A stretch of DNA of 64,000 bases. It comes from an uncultured Acidimicrobiales bacterium. Lineage in GTDB: Bacteria; Actinomycetota; Acidimicrobiia; Acidimicrobiales; SHLQ01. Where the stretch lies: NCBI GenBank assembly GCA_938041035.1, contig CALHYX010000026.1, forward strand, positions 1-64,000, in the 5' to 3' direction. The notes below the pieces were generated by a model. The model searched no databases, had not been told where the DNA came from, and saw only the letters and a program-made list of their open reading frames with translations. Below are positions 28,693-40,407 of the stretch, piece after piece. Both the position numbers and the translations under genes were made by a program. Within the stretch, counting starts at the first letter, position 1; every line of letters begins with the position of its first letter.

Positions 28693-28698
28693 TAAGAT
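28693..28698 (+). promoter_or_regulatory. -10 element of the TIGR03960 gene
   Basis: TAAGAT ends 6 nt before the ATG at 28705; a strong fit to the leaderless pattern. Confidence 0.55.
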
Positions 28699-28704
28699 CA
28701 TGCG

Positions 28705-30672
28705 ATGACGTCGATGTGGCCGGCCCTCGAGCCAATCCTGCCCAAGGTGGAAAAACCGGCGCGCTACATCGGCTGTGAGGGCGGCGCCCAGCAGCCGGTT
28801 CACGGCGACGGTCGGGTGGCCTGGTTGTTGACTTACCCCGACACCTACGAGATCGGTCTGCCCAACCAGGGCCTCCAGATCCTTTATGAAATTCTGAACG
28901 AGCGCGACGATGCGGTCGCGGAACGGGCGTATGCGCCCTGGACCGATCTCGAGGCCCAACTCCGGGCTCATGATCTGCCGCTGTTCTCGGTCGACAACCA
29001 TTTCCCGGCGTCGATGTTCGACCTGCTGGCCTTCAACCTTTCGGCCGAGCTCACGTACACGAACCTGTTGAACCTGGTCGACCTCGCCGGCGTACCGGTC
29101 CGGTGCGCCGATCGCACCGCCGAGCACCCGTTCGTGGTCATCGGCGGTCATTGCACCTACAACCCCGAGCCCCTGGCCGACTTTGTCGACCTGGTGGTGC
29201 TCGGCGACGGCGAAGAGGTCATCGGCGAGATCACCGAGGTCATCCACGCATGGAAGGCGTCCGGCGGCCCCACCAGTGGTGCCGTCGACAGTCGGGAAGG
29301 TGTTCTGCGCCAGCTCAGTCGGGTCGAGGGCGTCTACGTGCCATCGCTCTACGAAGCTGAGTTCGACGGCGAACACCTCCGGTCGATCACGCCGCGGTTC
29401 TCCGATGTACCCGAACGGGTCGAGAAGCGCACGGTGGCCGACCTCGCCGACTGGCCCTACCCCAAGAACCAGCTCACCCCGCTCACCGAGGTCGTGCACG
29501 ACCGCCTCAATGTCGAGGTCTTCCGCGGGTGCACCCGCGGGTGCCGTTTCTGCCAGGCGGGCATGATCACCCGCCCGGTGCGCGAACGTCCCGCCGAGCA
29601 GGTGCGCACGATGATCCAGAAGGGTCTCGAGCGCACGGGCTACGACGAGGTGGCGCTCACCAGCCTGTCCACCGCCGACTTCAGCGGCATCAAAGACGTC
29701 GTTACCGAGACCATGGACGACCCCGCCAACCGCGACCAGGTGTCGGTGTCGCTTCCGAGCCTGCGCGTCGACGCGTTCGGCGTCGATATCGCAGCCGAAC
29801 TCAACCGCGGGCGGCGCAGCGGCCTCACCTTTGCTCCCGAGGCCGGCACCTGGCGGATGCGCCAGGTCATCAACAAGTTGATCCGCGAAGAGGACCTCTA
29901 CGAGGCGGTCGAGGGCGCGTACTCACAGGGTTGGCGGCGGGTGAAGCTGTACTTCCTCACCGGCCTGCCCACCGAAACCGACGAGGACACCCTCGGCATC
30001 GCCAACCTCGGCCGCAACTGTGTCGAGATCGGCAAGAAGTACCACAAGAGTGCGTCGGTGACCGTCTCGGTGGGCGGATTTGTCCCCAAGCCGTTCACCC
30101 CGTTCCAGTGGTTCGGGCAAAACACCGTCGCCGAGCTGCAACGCAAGATCTACCTGTTGCGCGACGACGTCAAGCGTTCCCACGGCGTGCAGATGAAATG
30201 GCACGACCCGAAAGCGACGCTGATCGAAGGCATCTGCAGTCGCGGCGACCGCCGGCTCGGCCCGGTCATCGAAGACGTCTGGCGTGCCGGCGGCGTGTTC
30301 CAGGAATGGTCCGAACATTTCGACCAGGACAAATGGACCGACGCCATGGCCCGTCACGGTCTGTCACCGGACTGGTACGCCCACCGGCATCGCACCGAGG
30401 ACGAAGTGCTGCCCTGGGACCACCTGTCCGCCGGCCTGCACAAGGATTTCCTGTGGCAGGACTGGCGTGACGCGCTCGCCGAGGTCGGGCTCGAGGACTG
30501 CCGCTGGACGCCGTGTTATGACTGCGGGGCGTGCACCGGCTACGGCATCGAGCACATCGTCGCTTCGGCCACCCCGCCCGCCGGCGGCAGCCAGGGTACG
30601 GGACAGGATCTGACGACCGGAGGCGAGGTTCCGGTCGTGCTGGGATCCAAGCCCGTGGGAGCCGGCACCTGA
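28705..30672 (+). CDS. B12-binding/radical SAM protein, TIGR03960 type
   Basis: A 655-aa radical SAM protein. The N-terminal part resembles a B12-binding-like domain (TYPDTYEIGLPNQGLQIL). The 4Fe-4S cluster motif CxxxCxxC is CTRGCRFC at ~residues 276-283. A GTE-like motif and LTFAPEAGTWRMR follow. The C-terminal region has CYDCGACTGYG, a possible extra metal site. The family sits next to a TIGR03936 partner and rne/rplU/rpmA in many bacteria, as here. The reaction is unknown; an RNA or ribosomal modification role is a guess from the neighbours. Confidence 0.9.
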   Translation: MTSMWPALEPILPKVEKPARYIGCEGGAQQPVHGDGRVAWLLTYPDTYEIGLPNQGLQILYEILNERDDAVAERAYAPWTDLEAQLRAHDLPLFSVDNHFPASMFDLLAFNLSAELTYTNLLNLVDLAGVPVRCADRTAEHPFVVIGGHCTYNPEPLADFVDLVVLGDGEEVIGEITEVIHAWKASGGPTSGAVDSREGVLRQLSRVEGVYVPSLYEAEFDGEHLRSITPRFSDVPERVEKRTVADLADWPYPKNQLTPLTEVVHDRLNVEVFRGCTRGCRFCQAGMITRPVRERPAEQVRTMIQKGLERTGYDEVALTSLSTADFSGIKDVVTETMDDPANRDQVSVSLPSLRVDAFGVDIAAELNRGRRSGLTFAPEAGTWRMRQVINKLIREEDLYEAVEGAYSQGWRRVKLYFLTGLPTETDEDTLGIANLGRNCVEIGKKYHKSASVTVSVGGFVPKPFTPFQWFGQNTVAELQRKIYLLRDDVKRSHGVQMKWHDPKATLIEGICSRGDRRLGPVIEDVWRAGGVFQEWSEHFDQDKWTDAMARHGLSPDWYAHRHRTEDEVLPWDHLSAGLHKDFLWQDWRDALAEVGLEDCRWTPCYDCGACTGYGIEHIVASATPPAGGSQGTGQDLTTGGEVPVVLGSKPVGAGT

Positions 30673-31376
30673 TGCGCCTGCGGGTTCGCTACACCAAGAA
30701 CGGCAAGATCCGTTTCACCAGCCACCGGGATGTGGCTCGGCTGTGGGAGCGGTCTCTGCGGCGGGCCCATGTTCCGATGGCGTACTCGGAGGGGTTTTCG
30801 CCGCGCCCAAAGCTTGCCTTTGGCCTCGCGCTGTCGACAGGTTATGAAAGCGACGCCGAGTACATCGATCTGGCGCTCAGCGAGACGATCCCCCTCGACG
30901 GGTTGGTCGAACGACTGACCGAGATGTTGCCCGACGGATTGGTGGCCACCGCGGTCGCCGAAATCGACCGAGGCACCTCACTACAACAGGCCATCACCTG
31001 CTGTCGCTGGGAGATCGATATCATCACAGACGATCTCCAGGCCGCGTCGACGGCCGTTGCTCAGGCGAAGGAAGCCGAAGAAATCATGTTCACACGGACT
31101 CGAAAAGGGAAGCCGGTCACCGACGACCTGCGACCCTACGTGTGGGCGCTCGACGTGCTGGGCCCAACCGAAACCGGATGCCGACTGGCAGCCGAGTTGG
31201 GCACCCAACCTCGGGCACTGCGCCCCGCCGAACTCTTGGCGGCGCTCGATCCGGCGTACGAGGCCTTCCTCGTTCGCCGGACACACCAATGGATTACGAA
31301 CGATGACGGCGATCGCAGCGAGCCTTTGCTCGCCGCGCCGGCATCAGCCGTCCCCACCCCGGTGGGGGCGACATGA
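30672..31376 (+). CDS. TIGR03936 (DUF2344) radical-SAM-associated protein
   Basis: A 234-aa protein of the DUF2344 family that typically accompanies or is fused to TIGR03960 proteins. Diagnostic N-terminal blocks are RVRYTKNGKIRFTSHRD and SEGFSPRPKLAFGLALSTG. The ATG shares one nt with the upstream TGA, indicating coupled translation. Probably the partner of the preceding radical SAM enzyme; activity unknown. Confidence 0.9.
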   Translation: MRLRVRYTKNGKIRFTSHRDVARLWERSLRRAHVPMAYSEGFSPRPKLAFGLALSTGYESDAEYIDLALSETIPLDGLVERLTEMLPDGLVATAVAEIDRGTSLQQAITCCRWEIDIITDDLQAASTAVAQAKEAEEIMFTRTRKGKPVTDDLRPYVWALDVLGPTETGCRLAAELGTQPRALRPAELLAALDPAYEAFLVRRTHQWITNDDGDRSEPLLAAPASAVPTPVGAT

Positions 31377-31388
31377 GAAGGGAACGAT

Positions 31389-33161
<1,773 letters not shown>

Positions 33162-33295
33162 CTAGCGGCTCGGGCGCTCGCCGTCAATGGGCGAACGGCC
33201 CAATTGGAAGGGCCAAATGACTTACACAGTTCGCGAGCTTTCGCGCCGATAGCACCTCCATGGCCGACGTTCAGGCCATCCAGGAGGAGCACGCT

Positions 33296-34228
<933 letters not shown>

Positions 34229-34237
34229 GAACACGCT

Positions 34238-34264
34238 CGACGGGCACCCTCGGGGTGCCCGTCG
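34238..34264 (+). terminator. Hairpin after the pilin-like gene
   Basis: A perfect 12-bp stem (34238-34249 with 34253-34264) and TCG loop, 9 nt past the stop codon. No U-tract, but position and stability suggest transcription termination before rplU. Confidence 0.6.
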
Positions 34265-34315
34265 TCGCATTGGGGATTTCTCGGGCTCGAGTGCGCCATT
34301 GTTCGGTTGGTCCGC

Positions 34316-34321
34316 TAGCCT
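34316..34321 (+). promoter_or_regulatory. -10 element of rplU
   Basis: TAGCCT, 9 nt before the rplU ATG; it would give a leaderless or nearly leaderless mRNA. Confidence 0.45.
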
Positions 34322-34330
34322 GATCGGGCT

Positions 34331-34639
34331 ATGTACGCAGTCATTCACACCGGTGGAAAGCAGTATCGGGTCACCGAAGGCCAGACGCTCGAGGTAGAGC
34401 TTCTGGGCGAGGTCGGCACCGAACTCGATCTACGCCCCGTGCTCATCGTCGACGGCGACAACGTGCTCGCCACCCCCGATCAGCTGGGTTCGGCGTCGGT
34501 GTCGGCCAAGGTCGTCGGCGACGTCAAGGGCCCCAAGATCAACGGCTTTACCTACAAGAACAAGTCCAATCAGCGCAAGCGTTGGGGACATCGCCAGTCG
34601 TTGTCCGCCATCGAGATCACCGGCATCAGCGCGGGTTAA
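34331..34639 (+). CDS. rplU: 50S ribosomal protein L21
   Basis: bL21, 102 aa. Family hallmarks are MYAVIHTGGKQYRV at the N-terminus and KRWGHRQ near the C-terminus. It is followed 10 nt later by rpmA, the conserved partner. The usual upstream rne gene is separated from it by the pilin-like gene. Confidence 0.98.
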   Translation: MYAVIHTGGKQYRVTEGQTLEVELLGEVGTELDLRPVLIVDGDNVLATPDQLGSASVSAKVVGDVKGPKINGFTYKNKSNQRKRWGHRQSLSAIEITGISAG

Positions 34640-34649
34640 GGAGTAACCA

Positions 34650-34901
34650 ATGTCGAAGACCAAAGGTGGCGGCTCAACCCGCAACGGCCGTGACTCGAAC
34701 GCCCAGCGCCTCGGGGTGAAGATCTACGCCGGCATGGCGGTCCAGTCGGGCGCCATCATCGTTCGCCAGCGGGGCACCAAGTTCCACCCGGGCGAGAACG
34801 TGGGCCGAGGCGGCGACGACACGCTGTTTGCCACCACCGACGGCATCGTCGAGTTCGGTAAGCGCAACGGTCGCAAGCTCGTACACGTCGTACCGGCCTA
34901 A
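34650..34901 (+). CDS. rpmA: 50S ribosomal protein L27
   Basis: bL27, 83 aa. Conserved blocks are [20 protein letters not shown] and [19 protein letters not shown] lies 6 nt before the ATG. The N-terminus has no cleavable extension of the Firmicutes type. A strong hairpin follows the stop. Confidence 0.98.
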   Translation: MSKTKGGGSTRNGRDSNAQRLGVKIYAGMAVQSGAIIVRQRGTKFHPGENVGRGGDDTLFATTDGIVEFGKRNGRKLVHVVPA

Positions 34902-34921
34902 ACAGCCCGAACGCACTACTC

Positions 34922-34943
34922 CAGCCGCCCTCCGGGGCGGCTG
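34922..34943 (+). terminator. Terminator of rplU-rpmA
   Basis: CAGCCGCCC pairs with GGGCGGCTG around a TCCG loop, and is followed by TTGTGCGTTTT. Placed 20 nt after the rpmA stop, it is a good intrinsic terminator candidate. Confidence 0.75.
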
Positions 34944-35005
34944 TTGTGCGTTTTGGCGCCCCAGGGCGGTGCGTTTTGGGGCTCAGGGGCCCGCATCTGG
35001 CAAGC

Positions 35006-35044
35006 CCGCGAACCATCTGGTGCCAGGCACCAGATGGTTCGCGG
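35006..35044. repeat. REP-like palindrome, family A, copy 2
   Basis: Arms of 19 bp around a central A (35025), sharing the core of the copies at 17405 and 45414. It sits in the 277-bp spacer between rpmA and the first TadE-like gene. The rest of that spacer holds the rpmA terminator and no convincing gene. Confidence 0.9.
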
Positions 35045-35178
35045 CGGTAGGGGGAAACCGGTTTTTGGGGTCGGTGGGCCGTATGGACCCCGCTATGGGT
35101 CGATCGGATCGTTCCGCTTGAGTCGGCGCGTCGCGGTGCCGAAGAAGCGTTACGGCCGTAAACCCAAGGGACCCGTGC

Positions 35179-35778
35179 GTGCGACCACGAAGAACGACCA
35201 CTAGAGAGCGAGAACGGGGCGCCGTGCTGGTCGAGGCCGCCATGTTGACGCCTCTCGTGTTTCTCCTGGTCTTCGGCGTCTTTGAGATGGGCCTGGGGTT
35301 TCGTACCTACCTGGGCGTCTCCGCCGGCACCAACGACGCCGGACGAGCCGCGTCGACCTTCGCCAACCAGCCCGATGCCGACTTCCGGATGCTCGCCACG
35401 CTCGAGCGATCGATGGAAGCGGTGCCCGACGACCTGATCCGCCACATCGTCGTGTTCAACCCCGGTGCGGCCGGGGCCCAGGGGACGCCCACCGCCGGTT
35501 GCCAGAGCGGCATCCCAAGTTCGGCCCCCGGCGCGGAATGCAACGTGTACACCCCGACCCATTTCGACCAGGCCCTGTGGGCACCGAAGTTCGGATGCTC
35601 GGCCCCGGATTCACCCGACCGGTTCTGGTGCCCGACGAGTCGCGACGCCTCGGCGTCCAGCCTGGGATTCGTCGGCGTGTACATCGCGGTCGATCACAAC
35701 TTTGTGACCGGCATGTTCGGCGACGACTACATCGTGCGCGACACCACCGTGATGCGTATCGAGCCGAGGGAATCCTGA
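35179..35778 (+). CDS. TadE-like pilus assembly/minor pilin protein
   Basis: A 199-aa protein with a basic leader, then RGAVLVEAAMLTPLVFLLVFGVFEMGLGF, the TadE-type N-terminal helix with Glu in the VEA position. The extracytoplasmic part has several cysteines and ends with a block shared with the next gene (SRDA, VTGMF/ITGIF, VMRIEPR/VMRVEPR). GTG 35179 has AAGGGA 7 nt upstream. First of three tightly joined Tad-type genes between rpmA and obgE. Confidence 0.85.
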   Translation: MRPRRTTTRERERGAVLVEAAMLTPLVFLLVFGVFEMGLGFRTYLGVSAGTNDAGRAASTFANQPDADFRMLATLERSMEAVPDDLIRHIVVFNPGAAGAQGTPTAGCQSGIPSSAPGAECNVYTPTHFDQALWAPKFGCSAPDSPDRFWCPTSRDASASSLGFVGVYIAVDHNFVTGMFGDDYIVRDTTVMRIEPRES

Positions 35779-36413
35779 TGCGCCCGCAACGAACGGCTTC
35801 TGGTCCATCACCGCATCCTCGGTCCCGTCGGGGCGAGGACGGTGCCATCTTCACCGAGTTCCTGATCATCTTGCCCCTGCTGCTGGCCATGGTGTTCGGC
35901 ATCGTCGAGTTCGGCATGGTGTTCGACAAGTCGCTCACGGTCTCGAATGCGTTGCGCTCGGGCACTCGGGTGGTCAGTGGTGCTTCCAGCGACACCGACG
36001 CTGACTTCCTGGCCCTGCAGGCGATCTCCTCATCGCTGGGCGAGGTCGATCCCGCATCGGTCGACCGGGTGATCATCTACAAGCCGGCGATCCCCAACGC
36101 CGAACCGCACCCCAACTGTCTGACCGCCGGCGCCCTCGCGGCCGGTGGCGACGTGACCGGGCAGTGCAACGTCTACGACAGTGCCGAGCTGTTTGCGCCC
36201 AACGCGGCCGACTTCACCGGCCCCTGCGATCCGAGCCGCCACGATCATCACTGGTGCGCGACGAGCCGTGATGCCAAGACCACCGGCGGCGTCGACCCGA
36301 TCGCCATCCGTGTCATCGTCGAACACGAATTCATCACGGGCATCTTCCCGTGGGGCAACGTCACCATCACCGACACCCTTGTCATGCGGGTCGAACCCCG
36401 AGGAAACGTATGA
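35778..36413 (+). CDS. TadE-like pilus assembly/minor pilin protein, paralogue
   Basis: A 211-aa paralogue of the preceding TadE-like protein: basic N-terminus, then GAIFTEFLIILPLLLAMVFGIVEFG. The C-terminal region repeats the pattern CNVY, HWCATSRDA, ITGIFPWG and VMRVEPRG. The ATG overlaps the upstream TGA by one nt, and its own stop overlaps the next ATG, so all three genes are probably translated together. It likely arose by tandem duplication. Confidence 0.85.
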   Translation: MRPQRTASGPSPHPRSRRGEDGAIFTEFLIILPLLLAMVFGIVEFGMVFDKSLTVSNALRSGTRVVSGASSDTDADFLALQAISSSLGEVDPASVDRVIIYKPAIPNAEPHPNCLTAGALAAGGDVTGQCNVYDSAELFAPNAADFTGPCDPSRHDHHWCATSRDAKTTGGVDPIAIRVIVEHEFITGIFPWGNVTITDTLVMRVEPRGNV

Positions 36414-37999
36414 GGCCGCTCGCCACCACCCCCGCAGACCAGCGTGTCGATCGCTATGTGCGCCGCGACCGCGGCTACGTGCTGATCCTCGTCGGGTTCC
36501 TGATCATCCCGCTGTTGGGCATGGTCGGCCTGGCCGTCGACGTCGGTTGGTTCTACGTCAAGGCGGCCGAGGTGCAGCGCAGCGCCGATGCCGCCGCCCT
36601 GGCCGGCGTTGTGTACATGCCGAACTTCGTCGACGCCGAGGTCGAGGCCCGAAAGGTGGCTCGCGAGAACGGCTACACCGACGCCCAGATTACGGTCGAG
36701 CCCGCTTCGGCGGAGACCATTCGGGTGATCATCAACGACGATGACGTCGATACGTTCTTCGCCACCATGTTCCTGAGCTCGCCGGTCGAGATCATTCGGT
36801 GGTCGACGGCGGAGTACGTGAGGCCGATCCCCCTCGGCAGCCCACTGTCGTCGTTCGGTAACACCAACCTCGACGGTCCCGGCCAGTCGCCCCTGAACAT
36901 CCCCGGCGACCCGGTCCAGCCGCAGTTCTGGGCGTCGATCCAGGCGCCGTACACCGACCGGTCGTGGGGCGATCCGTTTGCCACCAAGTGCGACGAGGAC
37001 CTCGACACCACGGCGCGCGGCACAGGCTGCACCAGCCTGAACCCCGACTATCGCGACCGTGGGTACTACTACGCCATCGAGATTGGGCCCAGCCAGCTGA
37101 ACCAGGTCATTCAGTTCGACGTCTTCGACGGTGGGTTCTACTGGCGCTACAACACCGACCAGACCGGCGACATCACGTTCCTGGAGGCGGGCGCCACCGT
37201 CTACCCGCTCGAAGGGTCGACGGCCGCGGCCGCCATCCCGGCGCCCACGATCAGCTACAACATCTTCCAGCCCGACGCCACGCCGAACGACTGGACCGAT
37301 AACACCGCGGCAATCAGTGGTTGCGAGAAGGTGATCGCCCCGAACAGCGACGTTGGTGTCTGGAAGAACAAATGGAACATCGTGTGCCAGTTCCTGGCGA
37401 CGCAGCCGGGCGTGTACCCGATCCAGGTGAAGTCGAGCGCCATCGGTGCCAGCCCGGACCTCGGTGCCGGCTACAACCAGTTCTCGCTGCGGGCCTCGGC
37501 CGGCTGCTGGCCGTTGTGCGATCATCCCCGCCTGTACGCACTGGGCGAGATGTCGATTCTGAACAACGCGTCGGGCGTGTCGGAGTTCTTCCTCGCCGAG
37601 GTGCGCGAGAACGCCGGTCGAGGTAAGGAGTTCGTCGTCGAGATGTTCGACGTCGGCGACGGCAGCCAGGGCGACTTCTTCCTCAACCTCATCGACCCGC
37701 AGACCGGTCTCACGGCCGCATCGTGCGACGCAGAACGCGAGGATGGCACCATCAACACCTACTCGCCGTGCCGGGTGCAGACCCGGGTCGAGAACGATCC
37801 GCTCGACGACACCGACGATGTGAACGTGTTCGACGGCGAGTGGCTCAAGCTGACCGTGCCCCTCGACCTCACGTACACCTGCTCGCCGGACTGCTGGTGG
37901 CGGGTGAGCTACGACTTCAGCGATCCGACCGCCCAGCCGATCGACCGCACCGTGTGGCGGGTCACCGTGGTTGGCGATCCGGTCCGCATCATCGAGTAG
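36410..37999 (+). CDS. TadG-like protein (Tad/Flp pilus type)
   Basis: A 529-aa protein beginning with a basic segment and the TadG/TadE-G hydrophobic helix (GYVLILVGFLIIPLLGMVGLAVDVGWFYV). The diagnostic VQRSADAAALAGV follows at ~residues 56-68. The remaining ~450 residues form a large extracytoplasmic region rich in Asp, Tyr and Trp with multiple cysteines; no VWA MIDAS motif is obvious. It probably anchors or caps a pilus-like structure. No Tad ATPase or platform gene lies in the window. Confidence 0.8.
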   Translation: MRPLATTPADQRVDRYVRRDRGYVLILVGFLIIPLLGMVGLAVDVGWFYVKAAEVQRSADAAALAGVVYMPNFVDAEVEARKVARENGYTDAQITVEPASAETIRVIINDDDVDTFFATMFLSSPVEIIRWSTAEYVRPIPLGSPLSSFGNTNLDGPGQSPLNIPGDPVQPQFWASIQAPYTDRSWGDPFATKCDEDLDTTARGTGCTSLNPDYRDRGYYYAIEIGPSQLNQVIQFDVFDGGFYWRYNTDQTGDITFLEAGATVYPLEGSTAAAAIPAPTISYNIFQPDATPNDWTDNTAAISGCEKVIAPNSDVGVWKNKWNIVCQFLATQPGVYPIQVKSSAIGASPDLGAGYNQFSLRASAGCWPLCDHPRLYALGEMSILNNASGVSEFFLAEVRENAGRGKEFVVEMFDVGDGSQGDFFLNLIDPQTGLTAASCDAEREDGTINTYSPCRVQTRVENDPLDDTDDVNVFDGEWLKLTVPLDLTYTCSPDCWWRVSYDFSDPTAQPIDRTVWRVTVVGDPVRIIE

Positions 38000-38039
38000 C
38001 CGCTCACACAATTCGGGAGATAACCGGGGAGCGCCTCGG

Positions 38040-38045
38040 TAGGCT
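38040..38045 (+). promoter_or_regulatory. -10 element of obgE
   Basis: TAGGCT followed by 6 nt and the GTG at 38052; leaderless pattern. Confidence 0.55.
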
Positions 38046-38051
38046 CATTCC

Positions 38052-39290
38052 GTGTCCAACTTCGTCGACGAGTGCGGCATCAACGTCCGCGGCGGCGACG
38101 GTGGTGCGGGGTGCGTGTCCTTCCGTCGGGAGGCCCATGTGTCCAAAGGTGGCCCCGAAGGGGGCGACGGTGGCGATGGTGGCAGCATCTGGTTTGTCGC
38201 CGACCACAACGTGGCGTCGCTGCTGTCGTATCGCGATCACCCGCACCGGCGCGCCGACAACGGCGCCCACGGCAAGGGCAAGGCCAAACACGGCGCCTCG
38301 GGCAACGATCTCGATGTGCACGTGCCCGAAGGGACGACGATCCGTTCGCAGAGCGGCGAAATTCTCGCCGACTTGGTGAACCACGGCGACCGCTACCTGG
38401 GCGCCCGGGGCGGGCAGGGCGGCAAGGGCAACATGCGATTCCTGAGCAACAAGCGGCGGGCGCCGGCGTTTGCCGAGCAGGGCGAGGTGGGGGAGGAGCG
38501 CTGGCTGCGCCTCGAACTCAAGTTGATGGCCGATGTGGCCATCGTCGGGTTCCCCAATGTGGGCAAGTCCACCTTCATCTCCCGCATTTCGGCCGCCAAG
38601 CCCAAGATCGCCGACTACCCGTTCACGACCCTGGAACCCAACCTCGGGGTGGTTCGTATCGACGACCGCACCGAGATGGTGGTGGCGGACATCCCCGGCC
38701 TGATCGAGGGCGCAGCCGAGGGTAAGGGACTCGGGCATCAGTTTCTGCGCCACGTCGAGCGGGCCCGGGTGCTGCTCGTGATGCTCGACCTGGCCCCGTA
38801 CGACCAGACGAGCCCGGAGACCCAACTCGAGGTGCTGCTCAACGAGCTCGGCAGCTACGACCCGTCGTTACTCGAGCGCCCTCGCATCGTGGTGGGTTCG
38901 CGCATCGATCTCGCCCCGGACAGCCCGTTCGAGGGGCTGACCGTGTCCGCGGTGACCGGAGCCGGCCTGCCCCAGGTGGTGGGCGCCATGTCCACCGCGG
39001 TGCTCGAGGCCCGAGCCGAACAGCCCGAAACCGAAGCGCGAGTGATTCATCGACCGGCAGGCGAAGAACTGATGGTCGAGCGCGACGAATACAACGTGTT
39101 GGTCGTGAAGAGCCGGGCCGCACAACGAGCCGTGCTGCTGAGCGACATGACCGACGACGATGCGCTCGAATACGCACGGGACCGCCTGAAACGACTGGGT
39201 GTCAACAAGGCGCTTCGGCGCGCCGGTGCCGTCGAGGGGGAGACGGTTCGCATCGGCGAGCTCGAGTTCTCCTACGAAGACGATCAGTGA
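38052..39290 (+). CDS. obgE: GTPase Obg/CgtA
   Basis: Ribosome-assembly and stress GTPase, 412 aa. The glycine-rich Obg fold covers residues 1-158 (GGDGGAGCVSFRREAHVSKGG). The G domain follows with G1 GFPNVGKST, switch region YPFTTLEPN and G3 DIPGLIEGA. The OCT domain occupies the last ~90 residues. Seven nt before proB, as in many actinobacteria. The GTG start is supported by the -10 element 6 nt upstream. Confidence 0.96.
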   Translation: MSNFVDECGINVRGGDGGAGCVSFRREAHVSKGGPEGGDGGDGGSIWFVADHNVASLLSYRDHPHRRADNGAHGKGKAKHGASGNDLDVHVPEGTTIRSQSGEILADLVNHGDRYLGARGGQGGKGNMRFLSNKRRAPAFAEQGEVGEERWLRLELKLMADVAIVGFPNVGKSTFISRISAAKPKIADYPFTTLEPNLGVVRIDDRTEMVVADIPGLIEGAAEGKGLGHQFLRHVERARVLLVMLDLAPYDQTSPETQLEVLLNELGSYDPSLLERPRIVVGSRIDLAPDSPFEGLTVSAVTGAGLPQVVGAMSTAVLEARAEQPETEARVIHRPAGEELMVERDEYNVLVVKSRAAQRAVLLSDMTDDDALEYARDRLKRLGVNKALRRAGAVEGETVRIGELEFSYEDDQ

Positions 39291-39296
39291 GCTGAC

Positions 39297-40394
39297 ATGA
39301 GCACGATCGTCGTCAAGGTCGGAACATCGTCGGTCACCGACGAAGAGGGCGCGATCGCCGAAGCGGCGGTCGAAAAGCTCAGTGCCGAGGTCGCCGCGCT
39401 CGTCGCCGACGGCCACCGCCCGGTCATCGTGTCGTCGGGCGCTATCGCCGCGGGCCTGCCTCAGCTCGGCCTCGGTGGCGCCTCCCGGCCCGACGACGCC
39501 GTGACCCTCCAGGCGGTCTCCGCCGTCGGGCAGATCGAGTTGCTGCAGGTGTATCGCCGGGCGCTCGGCGCGCACGGTCTGGTCGCCGGCCAGGTACTGC
39601 TGGCGCCGCTCGACTTCGTGACCCGCAGCCAGTACCTGCATGCCCGGGGCACGCTGAACCGACTGCTCGAGCTCGGCGTCGTGCCGGTGGTCAACGAAAA
39701 CGATGCCATCGCCGACGACGAAATCCGGTTTGGCGACAACGATCGCCTCGCCGCGCTGGTGGCCAACCTGGTCGACGCCGAGACCCTGATTCTGCTCACC
39801 GACACCGAGGGGGTGCTGACCGCCGACCCCCGGGTCGACTCGTCGGCCTCGCTCATCGAAGAGATCGTCGAGTTCGACAATCAGATCACCGAGGTCGCCG
39901 GTGGCGCGGGCACCGTCCGGGGCAGTGGAGGAATGGCCTCCAAGCTCACCGCCGCGCGAATCGCTTCGTGGGCCGGGGTGCGGGCGGTCATCGCCCACGC
40001 GGACCGTCCCGGGGTCATCGCCGATGCGGTGGCCGGAACCAGCGTCGGTACGAATGTGGCGCCTCGCCCGCAGGGCCTGTCGGCCCGCAAACTCTGGATC
40101 GCCTTCGCGCTCGGCTCGTCCGGCACGCTGACCGTCGACGAGGGAGCGCGAACCGCGCTCGTCGAGAACGGCCGATCGCTCCTGGCCGCGGGCGTGGCTC
40201 ATCTCGACGGCGAGTTCCGGGCCGGCGACGCGGTTGAAGTCGCCGGGCCCGACGGTCAGGTTTTCGCCAAGGGCCTGGTGCGCCACGACGCAATCGACCT
40301 CGCCGCATTCGCAGGCAAGAACAGCGATGAGTTACCGGCGGGCCGACCGTCGGTCGTGGTGCACCGTGATGATCTAGTGATGATCCCGGGCTGA
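39297..40394 (+). CDS. proB: Glutamate 5-kinase
   Basis: First step of proline synthesis from glutamate, 365 aa. The amino-acid kinase domain begins VVKVGTSSVT and includes VSSGAIAAG, VVNENDAIAD with FGDNDRLAALVA, and GSGGMASKL. A PUA domain covers the last ~85 residues (PRPQGLSARKLWI onward). proA is not adjacent in the window. Convergent with pspA, only 13 nt away. Confidence 0.96.
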   Translation: MSTIVVKVGTSSVTDEEGAIAEAAVEKLSAEVAALVADGHRPVIVSSGAIAAGLPQLGLGGASRPDDAVTLQAVSAVGQIELLQVYRRALGAHGLVAGQVLLAPLDFVTRSQYLHARGTLNRLLELGVVPVVNENDAIADDEIRFGDNDRLAALVANLVDAETLILLTDTEGVLTADPRVDSSASLIEEIVEFDNQITEVAGGAGTVRGSGGMASKLTAARIASWAGVRAVIAHADRPGVIADAVAGTSVGTNVAPRPQGLSARKLWIAFALGSSGTLTVDEGARTALVENGRSLLAAGVAHLDGEFRAGDAVEVAGPDGQVFAKGLVRHDAIDLAAFAGKNSDELPAGRPSVVVHRDDLVMIPG

Positions 40395-40407
40395 CGCCCG
40401 AAACCGG

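Noticed and set aside
35121..35204. Short basic peptide reading VAVPKKRYGRKPKG, reminiscent of the start of ribosomal protein bL32
   Set aside because: Only about 25 codons, lacks the rest of bL32, and overlaps the TadE start in another frame; resemblance is too short.
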